In this document: positions 18,749 to 27,895 of the stretch, piece after piece
Numbering within the stretch: position 1 is the first letter of the stretch
Layout: the number at the start of each line of letters is the position of its first letter
Origin: Mameliella sp. MMSF_3455
GTDB lineage: Bacteria > Pseudomonadota > Alphaproteobacteria > Rhodobacterales > Rhodobacteraceae
Direction: 5' to 3'
Length of the DNA: 64,000 nucleotides
Assembly (NCBI RefSeq): GCF_030733205.1
Contig: NZ_JASHJL010000003.1
Span: forward strand, 62,001 to 126,000
Notes under the pieces: generated by a model
Told to the model about the DNA's origin: nothing
Databases searched by the model: none
The model's input: only the letters and a program-made list of their open reading frames with translations
Made by a program: the position numbers and the translations under genes

Positions 18749-20895
18749 CGCCAGAACCTTCCCCAAGAATTGACAGCGTCCGGTTTGTGGTAGTCGCGCA
18801 CCTGTTCGTAGAGACGCCCGTTGACTTTCAGACGCGCGCCACCGTCCCGCGACAGCGACTGGATCAGGACATCGTTCCGGCGCCGTGAAGGTTGGCCAAA
18901 GAAGGTTGCCAGCGGCATGGTAAAGCGGATGCCCTTGTCGAACGAGCCTTCGCCGAAGTCGTCAAAAGAGGCATCGGTGAAGGTGGCATAGGCACCCACG
19001 CGCCAACCATTCGCGAACTCGCGGTCCAGCGAGACTGTCGCGCCGTAGTCGCCCGCCAGGTACCGGCCCACGTCAAGCTGCCCGTGAAACCCGTTGCCGA
19101 AGGCATAGTAGGCCGAGACATGGCCGTTGACGTTGGGGATCTCGCGTTTGGCGCCGGTCACCGGGTCTGTTGTCGTCATGGACTGCAGACCGAAGAGCTG
19201 GTCGAAATCGCGGCGTTGAACGTAGTTCAGCTCGGCCCCAAGCGCGAGGCGGCTGTCGACCGGTTTCCACAGCAGTTCCGCCGAGGCGCCGGCGTACATC
19301 TGTTCCAGATAGCCCAGCGTGACGCGGGAATAGATGTTCTTGGCCGGGCGGCCGTAGTGCGCCAGATGCAGGTACTCGATCGCGGGATCGCCTTCCGCCG
19401 AGTAGCGTGCATGGTCGGTCCGTACGCGCGGCAGGTTCGACTCGTCCAGGCGCTTTACCTTGTCGAGGTTGCCGGTGAGTTTCTTGGTGACCGAGCCGCT
19501 TGCGATCAGGTTTGGCGTGATCTCGTATTCCGCCGAGGCCCGAATCCCCGCGTCGAACCGCACGGGGTTGTCAGGATCAAAGACCGAGAGCTGCACGAAA
19601 GGCGAAATGGCCCAAGTGAACTTTGGATATATGCCCTCGTCCGGGGGCGGGGCCTTGCCAAAGCCGTCGCCGAAGTTTGTCCGGGCCAGCATCTCGTTGG
19701 CAGCGTCGTGTTCCAGCCGCTCCAGGTCGGACCGGCGGAAGGTGACGGCAGACATGGGCATGCCGTTGACCACCGGGACGATCTCGAACACTTCGACCGA
19801 GGCGGGCATGACGCGGGTCATGACGCGGACAAGTCGGCCGAAGGCCTGCGACGGTGCACCATACCTGGGGTTCACCAAGCGCACGGTGGCACGATTTCTT
19901 TGCAGGTCGACGCCCTCGACCTCCAGTCCTTCCTTGGCGGCGAGGTTCTTGAGCGAGGCCGTAACAGAGGCCGTGCGCTGGGAATCCAGCGTCCAGCCAA
20001 GGTCCGCTGCAGATCCGGGCGCGCGAGGCGAAACCGGAAGGCCCGACGGCTCGGCTCCACCCGGCACACCCAGCGTCTTGGGATTGGTGACAAAGGTGAA
20101 TTGCGCGCCGACCTCTGTTCCCAGGACATGGTACAGGGACAGCTGGCCGCCGTTTCTGAACCGATAATCCACGCCGAAGTTCCAGGGGCTGGATTTCTCA
20201 TTCGTGCCACGGCTGACCTCTTCGACGTAGTCGTCCGAGGAGTATTCCACCTTGAAGGTAAAGCGGTCGTTGGGCGAGTAGGAGACCCCGCCAAAAGCTG
20301 CCACGTCACCCTGGAAGAAGCGGTCGATCTCTGGCAGGCCGCCGCGACCGGTAAAGCCCCCGGGCCGCGTCCCCATTTCCGCGAAGGGTTGGTAGGAACC
20401 CAGACGACCCCAGCCGAGGCCGCCGGTGACCGTCAGGCCGGGCATCAGCGATTTGCTCGCGACCAGATATTCGCTGCTGTAGATCCCGGTGCCGATGAAA
20501 TCCTGGATGCCGACAACCACCGAAGGGCGCCGGTCCGTTTCCGTCAGGAGCTGGTAGCGCAGGTCGAAACTGCGGTCGAAAAGCGTTGCTGTTCCACTGG
20601 CAGAAAAGTTGGGGATCGACGAGTAGCGGAAGCTGCCCGATAGGCGTGGCAGGATCTGGAAGTAAAGCGTTGTTCGCGACGTTCCGCCGAAATTGGCATA
20701 GGTGCCGGCGAGCGTCGCGTCAGGCGGCACCTGGGCCGTCGGCATGTCGATCAGGCCAGGAGAGCCGTACAGGTTGAACGGAAGGCTGTTGACCCCCTCC
20801 TCTGCCCGGGCGACGCCACCGAGCGCGGACAGAATGGTGCCCGCAAGCGCGACGCGCTTTACGAGGCCCGATTTTCCGTTGTGAAAACCCGGCAT
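18745..20895 (-). CDS. YjbH/GfcD-like outer-membrane exopolysaccharide biosynthesis protein
   Basis: The 716-aa protein has a signal peptide (GLVKRVALAGTILSALGGVARAEEG in two parts) when started at ATG 20895, which has GAGGTGGGGG just upstream. The mature start NLYGSPGLIDMPTA and following beta-strand-rich repeats match the YjbH family. E. coli YjbEFGH makes an exopolysaccharide and YjbH is predicted to be in the outer membrane. With the YjbF-like gene it forms an operon. A start at 21024 would lose the signal peptide. Confidence 0.87.
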   Translation of the reverse strand: MPGFHNGKSGLVKRVALAGTILSALGGVARAEEGVNSLPFNLYGSPGLIDMPTAQVPPDATLAGTYANFGGTSRTTLYFQILPRLSGSFRYSSIPNFSASGTATLFDRSFDLRYQLLTETDRRPSVVVGIQDFIGTGIYSSEYLVASKSLMPGLTVTGGLGWGRLGSYQPFAEMGTRPGGFTGRGGLPEIDRFFQGDVAAFGGVSYSPNDRFTFKVEYSSDDYVEEVSRGTNEKSSPWNFGVDYRFRNGGQLSLYHVLGTEVGAQFTFVTNPKTLGVPGGAEPSGLPVSPRAPGSAADLGWTLDSQRTASVTASLKNLAAKEGLEVEGVDLQRNRATVRLVNPRYGAPSQAFGRLVRVMTRVMPASVEVFEIVPVVNGMPMSAVTFRRSDLERLEHDAANEMLARTNFGDGFGKAPPPDEGIYPKFTWAISPFVQLSVFDPDNPVRFDAGIRASAEYEITPNLIASGSVTKKLTGNLDKVKRLDESNLPRVRTDHARYSAEGDPAIEYLHLAHYGRPAKNIYSRVTLGYLEQMYAGASAELLWKPVDSRLALGAELNYVQRRDFDQLFGLQSMTTTDPVTGAKREIPNVNGHVSAYYAFGNGFHGQLDVGRYLAGDYGATVSLDREFANGWRVGAYATFTDASFDDFGEGSFDKGIRFTMPLATFFGQPSRRRNDVLIQSLSRDGGARLKVNGRLYEQVRDYHKPDAVNSWGRFWR

Positions 20896-21066
20896 GGTCC
20901 CCCACCTCGTTGCCAACACTGTTTCCCGACCCTTGCTAATGTGTTCGCCTTGCCCTGTCCATTCGAAGGCGGTGACCTTGGAAACATTGTGGGAAATTCG
21001 GCACGCCCTTGCGGTTTTGTCCACAAGATGTGCGGGTGCCGCGCTTTAACGGTACATTTTGAAACG

Positions 21067-21081
21067 TTAATCGAGTGGTAA
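21067..21081 (+). promoter_or_regulatory. CtrA-like site upstream of motB
   Basis: TTAA-N7-GTAA matches the CtrA consensus TTAA-N7-TTAA at 7 of 8 positions and lies 45 bases before motB. The first TTAA is also half of an inverted repeat TTAACG (21046-21051)/CGTTAA (21065-21070). CtrA control of motility is established in Rhodobacterales; binding here is inferred. Confidence 0.45.
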
Positions 21082-21125
21082 GCCGCGCGCCCCTAAACCT
21101 GTACCCAGGTGAGAGAAAGGTGGGA

Positions 21126-21959
21126 ATGATGAGTGGCGACAGCAATGTCGCGCCAGTCATCATCAAACGCAAAAAGGTGATTGCGGGCGAAGGGCATCAT
21201 GGGGGTGCCTGGAAGGTGGCCTATGCCGACTTCGTGACCGCGATGATGGCCTTTTTCATGTTGATGTGGCTGCTGAACGCGACAACGGAAAAACAACGCA
21301 AGGGGATCGCGGATTACTTCAGTCCGACGATTGCCATGGCCCGTGTATCGGGCGGTGGCAACGGTGCATTGGGCGGGGACTCCGTCTTTGCCGAAAACAC
21401 GCTGCCCAGGGTCGGTACCGGGGCGACCAGCCTTCGGCCACAGGCCGAACACAGCCGTGACCCGGGACTGGACGGTAAAGCGTCCGAAGGGCCGGAAACA
21501 GCGGAGTTCAAGAAAGTCGAAGACCTGCTGATGGGCCGAGGCGGCGAAAGCATGGTCGCCGACGAGCTTCTGAAACACATCGTCACTCAAGTCACGGACG
21601 AAGGCCTGGTGATCGAGTTCTTCGAAACCGCGCAGGCCCGGCTTTTCGACGATCAGGCCCGGCCGACACAATTGCTGAAGGACCTTGCTTTGGTATTGGC
21701 GCGCGCATCCGACGTCGTGACCAATCCCGTCGCGATCGAGACCCATACAACCAGCTACCCGATTGTTCTGGCCAAGAACCCGGCCTGGAAAATATCGCGC
21801 GACCGGGCTGAGGTCTTTCGAGAACTGGTCATTGCCCGTGGTCTGGAGGAAGAGCGTGTGCGGCGCCTGACGGCCTATGCGGATCGGGAACCCAGCACAT
21901 CCAACCTGCTGGACCCGCGCAACAGCCGGATCGAAGTCGTCTTCCTGCGAAGAAAATGA
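21126..21959 (+). CDS. motB: MotB, flagellar motor stator protein
   Basis: The protein, 277 aa from ATG 21126, has the MotB N-terminus IIKRKKVIAGEGHHGGAWK, a single membrane helix AYADFVTAMMAFFMLMWLLN with the proton-binding Asp at residue 35, and a C-terminal OmpA-like peptidoglycan-binding domain (VVTNPVAIETHTTS, RAEVFRELVIARGL). It anchors the stator to the cell wall. A second ATG follows immediately at 21129. Its partner motA is 6 kb downstream rather than adjacent. Confidence 0.93.
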   Translation: MMSGDSNVAPVIIKRKKVIAGEGHHGGAWKVAYADFVTAMMAFFMLMWLLNATTEKQRKGIADYFSPTIAMARVSGGGNGALGGDSVFAENTLPRVGTGATSLRPQAEHSRDPGLDGKASEGPETAEFKKVEDLLMGRGGESMVADELLKHIVTQVTDEGLVIEFFETAQARLFDDQARPTQLLKDLALVLARASDVVTNPVAIETHTTSYPIVLAKNPAWKISRDRAEVFRELVIARGLEEERVRRLTAYADREPSTSNLLDPRNSRIEVVFLRRK

Positions 21960-21984
21960 CTCAGTTTTCGTGGGATTTTACCTG

Positions 21985-21999
21985 TTAGGCCCGCGTTAA
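21985..21999 (+). promoter_or_regulatory. CtrA-like site upstream of flgE
   Basis: TTAG-GCCCGCG-TTAA matches TTAA-N7-TTAA at 7 of 8 positions, 56 bases before flgE. It fits the position of a CtrA-activated promoter. Binding is inferred. Confidence 0.5.
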
Positions 22000-22054
22000 A
22001 CCCACGCCTTTATCTGTTGTCGTGAATTCGGAGCGACAGCAGAAAGGCTAGTCC

Positions 22055-23359
22055 ATGACAATCTCCTCTTCCCTCAATGCAGGTGTTGCGGGTCTCGCCG
22101 CCAATGCGACGCGGCTGGGAACCATTTCCGACAACATCGCGAACTCTGCGACCAAGGGGTACAAGCGGGTCGAGACGGATTTCTCCTCGATGGTGATCGC
22201 GTCCAACGGATCGGGCTATACCGCCGGCGGCGTGCGCACGACCACCACGCGGATTATCGACCAGAGCGGGGCGCTGGTTGGCACCAGCAACGCAACCGAC
22301 ATCGCGGTGCGCGGTAATGGTTTCATCCCGGTGGCCGAAGCGACGGAATTCGCGGCAACCGGCGATCCGCAGATGTTCCTGACGACTACGGGGTCGTTCC
22401 GGGTCGATGCAGACGGCTACCTGCGCACCGAGTCGGGTCTGATGCTGATGGGATGGCCGGCCAACTCCGATGGGTCTCTCGCCACCTATGCACGGGATAC
22501 CGCCGAAAGCCTTGAGCCGGTCCGGATCAATCGCAATCAGGTCACGTCGGAACCAACGACGACAGTCACGCTTGGCGCCAACCTTGCGGCCTCGGCGACC
22601 GATTTCGATGCCACTGGCGCGCCCGAAGTTCTGCCGATCGAATACATCGACAACCTGGGCCGGTCCGAAACACTGACGGTGACATTCACGCCGACGATTC
22701 CCGCAAGCGGTTCTTCGAACGAATGGACGATGACCATCGTCGATTCAGCCACCGCCGCCGGCGGCAACCCGGTTGGCGAATACACCGTGACCTTCAACAC
22801 GGGCGCTGCGGACGGCGGTACGTTGTCCACGGTCACGACCACAACAGGCGGGACCTACAACGCCACCGACGGCACGATCATTGTGACCACCAACGGTGGC
22901 CCGGTCGAAATCACCATCGGTGCGCCCGGAACCAGCGGCGGGCTGACCCAGGTCGGCGATAGCTTCAAGGCGCTCAACATCTCAAAGGATGGTTCGGCAG
23001 CTGGTTCCATGACGACGGTCGAGATCGACGAGAACGGCTTTGTCCACGCGTTGTTCGATACCGGCGCTTCGCGGGTGATCTACCAGGTGCCGCTGGTCGA
23101 TGTGCCGAACCCCAACGGACTGATCTCGATGGACAAGCAGATCTACATGCCCTCGCCGGAAAGCGGCAGTTTCTTCCTCTGGGACGCGGGCGACGGGCCG
23201 GTCGGTGACGTTGTGCCCTTCGCGCGCGAGGAAAGCTCGACCGATGTGGCCAACGAACTGACGGCGATGATCCAGACCCAGCGGGCCTATTCGTCGAACG
23301 CCAAGGTCATCCAGACCGTCGACGAGATGCTGCAGGAAACCACCAATATCAAGCGCTGA
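22055..23359 (+). CDS. flgE: FlgE, flagellar hook protein
   Basis: The 434-aa protein starts with the rod/hook N-terminus LNAGVAGLAANATRLGTISDN with NSATKGYKRV, and ends with the matching C-terminus SNAKVIQTVDEMLQETTNIKR. The middle is Thr/Gly-rich and variable. It polymerises into the hook outside the cell. The gene begins the flgE-K-L-I operon. Confidence 0.93.
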   Translation: MTISSSLNAGVAGLAANATRLGTISDNIANSATKGYKRVETDFSSMVIASNGSGYTAGGVRTTTTRIIDQSGALVGTSNATDIAVRGNGFIPVAEATEFAATGDPQMFLTTTGSFRVDADGYLRTESGLMLMGWPANSDGSLATYARDTAESLEPVRINRNQVTSEPTTTVTLGANLAASATDFDATGAPEVLPIEYIDNLGRSETLTVTFTPTIPASGSSNEWTMTIVDSATAAGGNPVGEYTVTFNTGAADGGTLSTVTTTTGGTYNATDGTIIVTTNGGPVEITIGAPGTSGGLTQVGDSFKALNISKDGSAAGSMTTVEIDENGFVHALFDTGASRVIYQVPLVDVPNPNGLISMDKQIYMPSPESGSFFLWDAGDGPVGDVVPFAREESSTDVANELTAMIQTQRAYSSNAKVIQTVDEMLQETTNIKR

Positions 23360-23393
23360 CGGATTTTCCGTCAGCTTTTCAGAGGGTCGCTAG

Positions 23394-24842
23394 ATGTCTC
23401 TTTCCGGTGCACTGTACAATGCCTTCAGCGGGCTCAAGGCCAATTCACGGGCTGCGGGCCTGGTGTCGACGAATATCTCGAACGCCACCACCGAGGGCTA
23501 CGGCCGGCGGACATTGGGACTTGTGCCCGGCGCCGTCGGGACCACCGGCGGCGTGCGCATCACCGGAACGGTGCGCCATTCCGATCCGGTGCTGACCGGG
23601 GACAGGATGGTGTCGGACGCAACCCTTGCCCATGCGACGGTCGGTTTCGAATTCGCCAGCCGGATCGACGACCTGGTGGGCGAGTCCGGTACGCCGGGAT
23701 CGCTGACCGACCGCGTGAACGCCTTCGAGAACGCGCTGCTGACTGCCTCGTCAAACCCGGCCTCGACCCAACGGCTGGAGCTGGTGGCGAACACGGCGGA
23801 TTCGCTGGCCCGGGCGCTCAACGGCCTCAGCAATGAAGTCCAGTCCGCGCGGCAGACAGCGGACAACCGTATTGCAGCCCAGGTCGACACCCTGAATTCC
23901 GCCCTATCCCGGCTGGATTCACTGAATGACAATATCGTCCGGGCCGGTTCGACCGGGACCGACCCGACAAGCTTTTACGACGAACGGCAAAGGGTGCTGG
24001 ACAGCATTGCCGAAATCGTGCCCTTGCGTGTTGTCGAAAGAGAAAAAGGCGACATCGCGGTCTTTACCCGGGGAGGCGCCGTCCTGCTGGATGGACGCCC
24101 GTTCGAGGTTGGGTTTGAACCGAACGCTGCCATCGGACCGGGCATGACCTTCGCCAACGGCGACCTGTCAGGCCTGACGCTGAACGGGGTTTCCGTCGAC
24201 ACCCAAGGCATGAGCATGTTCGCCGGCGGCAGTCTTGCCGCCCAGTTCGAGATCCGCGACGTCGACGCGGTCGCACGCCAGGCACAACTGGACGGGATCG
24301 CCCGCGACCTGATCGAACGGCTTGGTCCCGGCGGGCCGGATGCCACATTGGCCGCAACCGATCCGGGGCTTTTCACCGATGGCGGCGGTACTTTCGCAGC
24401 TGCGGATGAAACCGGCCTTGCGGGGCGGATCGAGATCAACGGTCTCGTCGCGCCCGACAGCGGTGGGGCATGGCGCTTGCGGGACGGCCTTGGTGCGGCC
24501 ACGCAAGGCGACGTGGGTGATGCCCGTCTGCTGCAGGGGATTTCGGATGCGCTGGGCGCCTCGACTGTTCCGGCCTCCGGCGGTCTGACCGCCATCGCGC
24601 GCACTTTTGCGGACCATATCTCGGAATTCGCCTCCTCCGCCGTGGGGGAGCGCGTGCGCGCCGAAAACGCCCAGACCTTTGTGTCGATCCAGAACACGGC
24701 CGTGTCCGAGCTGGAACTGTCCAAGGGCGTCGACACCGATCAGGAACTGCAACGGTTGATGCAGATCGAACAACACTACGCCGCCAACGCCAAGGTCATG
24801 TCGACGGTCGACAGCCTGCTTGAGCGGTTGATGTCCATTTAA
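23394..24842 (+). CDS. flgK: FlgK, hook-filament junction protein 1
   Basis: The 482-aa protein has the N-terminus GALYNAFSGLKANSRAAGLV with NISNATTEGYGRR and the C-terminus YAANAKVMSTVDSLLERLMSI. These paired helices and the position between flgE and flgL identify FlgK. It joins the hook to the filament. Confidence 0.92.
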   Translation: MSLSGALYNAFSGLKANSRAAGLVSTNISNATTEGYGRRTLGLVPGAVGTTGGVRITGTVRHSDPVLTGDRMVSDATLAHATVGFEFASRIDDLVGESGTPGSLTDRVNAFENALLTASSNPASTQRLELVANTADSLARALNGLSNEVQSARQTADNRIAAQVDTLNSALSRLDSLNDNIVRAGSTGTDPTSFYDERQRVLDSIAEIVPLRVVEREKGDIAVFTRGGAVLLDGRPFEVGFEPNAAIGPGMTFANGDLSGLTLNGVSVDTQGMSMFAGGSLAAQFEIRDVDAVARQAQLDGIARDLIERLGPGGPDATLAATDPGLFTDGGGTFAAADETGLAGRIEINGLVAPDSGGAWRLRDGLGAATQGDVGDARLLQGISDALGASTVPASGGLTAIARTFADHISEFASSAVGERVRAENAQTFVSIQNTAVSELELSKGVDTDQELQRLMQIEQHYAANAKVMSTVDSLLERLMSI

Positions 24843-24854
24843 GGAGGGCCCGAC

Positions 24855-25853
24855 ATGGAAGTTATCGGGGATATGGCACGCGCGCTGGTGCTGCGTGCCA
24901 ACCAGGTACGTCTGCGCCAGGAAATGGACCAGCTGGCGGTCGAGGTCGCCACCGGGTTCGTCAAGGACGCGGGGCAGCATCTCCACGGTGACCTGACCGG
25001 CCTGCAATCCATCGACCGCTCGCTGGCACGACTGGACACCTACCGGGTCAACACGACCGAGGCGACTTTCCTGTCCGGAACAATGCAGACAGCCCTGAAC
25101 GAGATCCAGGATCGCAGCGAAACCCTGTCGCAATCGCTGATCGCCGCCGAGCTGACGCCGAACTCGGCCTTGTTGAACACGATGTCGGATGATGCGGAAA
25201 ATGCGTTGGGACAGGTTCTGAACGGGTTGAACCGTTCGGTTGCCGGACGCTACCTGTTTTCCGGTACGGCGACCGACCGCGCCGCCGTTCAGGGCGTCGA
25301 GGATGTTCTGAACGCGGCCCGCACAGCGCTGGCCGGCCAGACCGACATGGCCGGGATAGAGGCGGCCCTGGACACGTTCTTTGGCGCAGGCGGCATTTAT
25401 GAAACCACCGTCTACGAGGGGTCGAACACCGGTCTCGCCCCGCTGAAGCTGAGCGAGACCGAGAGCGCGAACCTCGATATCCGCGCCACCGACCCCGTGT
25501 TCCGCGAAGTCCTGAAACCGATGATCATGGCGGCCCTGGCCACCGATGCAACGCTGGGCCTGTCGCAAGACGTGCAGATCGAGATGCTGACAAACGCCGG
25601 CGAAGACTTGCTCGCCGCTCAACAGAATGTGGTCGAATTGCGTGCCGGGCTCGGCGCGCTGGAGGCGCGCGTCGAAGAGACCACTGCACGCAACTCGGCC
25701 GAGCATACGGCCACCAATATCGCGCGCCTCGACCTGGTCGGGACCGACCAGTACCACACAGCGTCGCGCTACGAGAACATCCGGACCCAACTGGAAAGCC
25801 TATACACTATTACCGCGCGGTCACAGCGACTGTCGCTTGCGGAGTTCCTCTGA
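24855..25853 (+). CDS. flgL: FlgL, hook-filament junction protein 3
   Basis: The 332-aa flagellin-like protein follows flgK by 12 bases, with an AGGAGG ribosome site. Motifs are VLRANQVRLRQEMDQL at the N-terminus, NGLNRSVAGRYLFSGT in the core and YENIRTQLESLYTITARSQ at the C-terminus. It is the second junction protein and shares a base with the flgI start. Confidence 0.9.
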   Translation: MEVIGDMARALVLRANQVRLRQEMDQLAVEVATGFVKDAGQHLHGDLTGLQSIDRSLARLDTYRVNTTEATFLSGTMQTALNEIQDRSETLSQSLIAAELTPNSALLNTMSDDAENALGQVLNGLNRSVAGRYLFSGTATDRAAVQGVEDVLNAARTALAGQTDMAGIEAALDTFFGAGGIYETTVYEGSNTGLAPLKLSETESANLDIRATDPVFREVLKPMIMAALATDATLGLSQDVQIEMLTNAGEDLLAAQQNVVELRAGLGALEARVEETTARNSAEHTATNIARLDLVGTDQYHTASRYENIRTQLESLYTITARSQRLSLAEFL

Positions 25854-26959
25854 TGCTGACACGTTTCCTTGCCGCCCTCGTGCTTGCGGTTTCCTGCGCC
25901 CTCCCGGCGGCCTCGCAATCGGTCCGGATAAAAGATCTTGTCGAGGTCGACGGCGTGCGTTCGAACGACCTGGTCGGATATGGCCTGGTCGTGGGCCTGA
26001 ATGGCACCGGCGACGGTCTGCGCAATTCGCCCTTCACCGAAGAGATCATGTCCAACATCCTGGAACGGCTGGGCGTGAACGTGACCGGCGAACAGTTCCG
26101 TCCACGCAATGTTGCCGCGGTCCTTGTCACGGGCAAGCTGCCGCCATTTGCGCGGATCGGCAGCCAGATCGACATCACGGTTTCGGCCATTGGCGATGCC
26201 AAGAGCCTGTTGGGCGGGACATTGATCATGACCCCGCTGAACGCCGCGGACGGACAGATCTATGCCGTGGCCCAAGGCACCATCATCGCCGGCGGCGTCG
26301 AGGCCGAGGGTGAGGCGGCGCGCGTCGTGCAGGGTGTGCCCACGGCGGGGGTCATCCCTTCGGGTGCACGTGTCGAACGCGAAGTGCCCTTTGATTTCAC
26401 GCAATTGTCCACACTTCGCCTTGCCCTGCGCGAGCCGGATTTCACCACGGCAGCGCGGATCGAGGACGTGATCAACCGGGCCGTCGGTCGCCGGGCGGCC
26501 ACCATGCTGGACGCCGGGACGGTCCAGGTCGATCTGCAGCGCAGCGGCGCCCGGTCTCCGGCGCGGGCTGTTGTCGCCATCGAGAATCTGGCGGTCGAAC
26601 CACAGCGTCGTGCGCGTGTCGTTGTCGATCAGCGTTCGGGCACCATCGTCATGGGTGCGGATGTGCGGATTTCCCGCGTTGCCGTCTCGCAGGGCAACCT
26701 GACCCTCCGGATCGAGGAAGCGCCGCTTGCGATCCAGCCCAATCCCTTCAGCGACGGTGACACCGTGGTGGTGCCGCGTACCGGTGCCCTGATCGAGGAA
26801 GATCCCGGCATCGGCCTCGCCGAAGTGCCGACAGGAACCAACCTGTCCGAAGTCATCGCCGGTCTCAATGCCCTGGGTGTCAGCCCACGTGACATGATCG
26901 ACATCCTGAAAAGCATCAAGGCCGCCGGGGCCCTGCATGCGGATTTCGTCGTGATGTGA
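25853..26959 (+). CDS. flgI: FlgI, flagellar P-ring protein
   Basis: The 368-aa protein has a signal peptide (MLTRFLAALVLAVSCALPAASQ) and strong FlgI motifs: RIKDLVEVDGVRSNDLVGYG, LVVGLNGTGDG, and the C-terminal GVSPRDMIDILKSIKAAGAL. It forms the periplasmic ring in the peptidoglycan layer. The gene is the last of the flgE-K-L-I run. Confidence 0.96.
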   Translation: MLTRFLAALVLAVSCALPAASQSVRIKDLVEVDGVRSNDLVGYGLVVGLNGTGDGLRNSPFTEEIMSNILERLGVNVTGEQFRPRNVAAVLVTGKLPPFARIGSQIDITVSAIGDAKSLLGGTLIMTPLNAADGQIYAVAQGTIIAGGVEAEGEAARVVQGVPTAGVIPSGARVEREVPFDFTQLSTLRLALREPDFTTAARIEDVINRAVGRRAATMLDAGTVQVDLQRSGARSPARAVVAIENLAVEPQRRARVVVDQRSGTIVMGADVRISRVAVSQGNLTLRIEEAPLAIQPNPFSDGDTVVVPRTGALIEEDPGIGLAEVPTGTNLSEVIAGLNALGVSPRDMIDILKSIKAAGALHADFVVM

Positions 26960-27025
26960 AGAGCTTGCTGAGGCTTTGTTAACAGCTCGCTGGCAGGCTG
27001 GCGGCACAAGAGCGGGAGAGCGCAA

Positions 27026-27895
27026 ATGCTCGGAATCATTGGTATCGTGGTGATCTTTGCGATGGTCTTCGGCGGCTATCTCGCGGCTGGGGGCAAGCTG
27101 GCGATCATCCTCAAGGCGTTGCCCTTCGAATTCATGATGATCGGGGGTGCGGCGACGGGCGCCTTCCTCATCAGCAATGATGGGTCGACGGTCAAGCACA
27201 CGATCAAGGACGTCGCCAAGGTGTTCAAGGGTGCCAAGTGGAAACCCGAAGACTATCGCGACCTTCTCTGTCTGTTGTTCGAGCTGATCCGGCTGGCGCG
27301 TCAGAATCCGGTTGCCATCGAGGAACATGTGGAATCGCCCTCGGAATCGACGATTTTTGCCAAGTATCCCAAGATCCTGGCTGATACCCACGCGATCGAT
27401 TTGATCTGCGACACGATGCGGTCGGTCTCGATGAACTACGACGATCCTCACCAGGTCGAAGAGGTGCTGGACAAGCGTCTGGACGCGATGCAGCACCATG
27501 CCTTGATGCCCAGCCACGCCCTGCAAAGCATGGCGGACGCACTGCCCGCGCTGGGAATCGTCGCGGCGGTCCTGGGCGTGATCAAGACGATGGCATCGAT
27601 CGATCAGCCGCCTGAGGTGCTGGGCAAGCTGATCGGCGGCGCGTTGGTCGGCACCTTTCTCGGCGTGTTCCTGGCCTACGGTCTGGTCGGGCCCTTCGCG
27701 GCCAAGGTCAAGAGTGTGGCCGAAGAGGACTTGCATTTCTACCACCTGATCCGCGAGGTTCTTGTCGCGAACCTGCACAACCACGCAACGAACATCTGCA
27801 TCGAGGTCGGCCGCCAGAACACCCCGGATCACTACCGGCCAAGCTTCGAGGACCTCGAAGATGCGTTGAAGTCCGTAAAGCAGGAGGCGGCATGA
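27026..27895 (+). CDS. motA: MotA, flagellar motor stator protein
   Basis: The 289-aa protein has four hydrophobic segments, the first being IIGIVVIFAMVFGGYLAAGG, and the MotA signatures PAMGIVAAVLGVIKTM-like (PALGIVAAVLGVIKTMAS) and LIGGALVGTFLGVFLAYG. It forms the ion channel with MotB. Its stop overlaps the next gene by four bases (ATGA). A TTAA half site sits upstream at 26979-26982. Confidence 0.94.
   Translation: MLGIIGIVVIFAMVFGGYLAAGGKLAIILKALPFEFMMIGGAATGAFLISNDGSTVKHTIKDVAKVFKGAKWKPEDYRDLLCLLFELIRLARQNPVAIEEHVESPSESTIFAKYPKILADTHAIDLICDTMRSVSMNYDDPHQVEEVLDKRLDAMQHHALMPSHALQSMADALPALGIVAAVLGVIKTMASIDQPPEVLGKLIGGALVGTFLGVFLAYGLVGPFAAKVKSVAEEDLHFYHLIREVLVANLHNHATNICIEVGRQNTPDHYRPSFEDLEDALKSVKQEAA

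Noticed and set aside
26968-26982. CTGA-N7-TTAA before motA as a CtrA site
   Set aside because: Only 6 of 8 matches with one poor half site; left as a possible half site only.
24168-27832. Two very long minus-strand open frames (540 and 687 codons) opposite flgK, flgL, flgI and motA
   Set aside because: They run antisense to clear flagellar genes and have no recognisable domains; high GC produces such frames.
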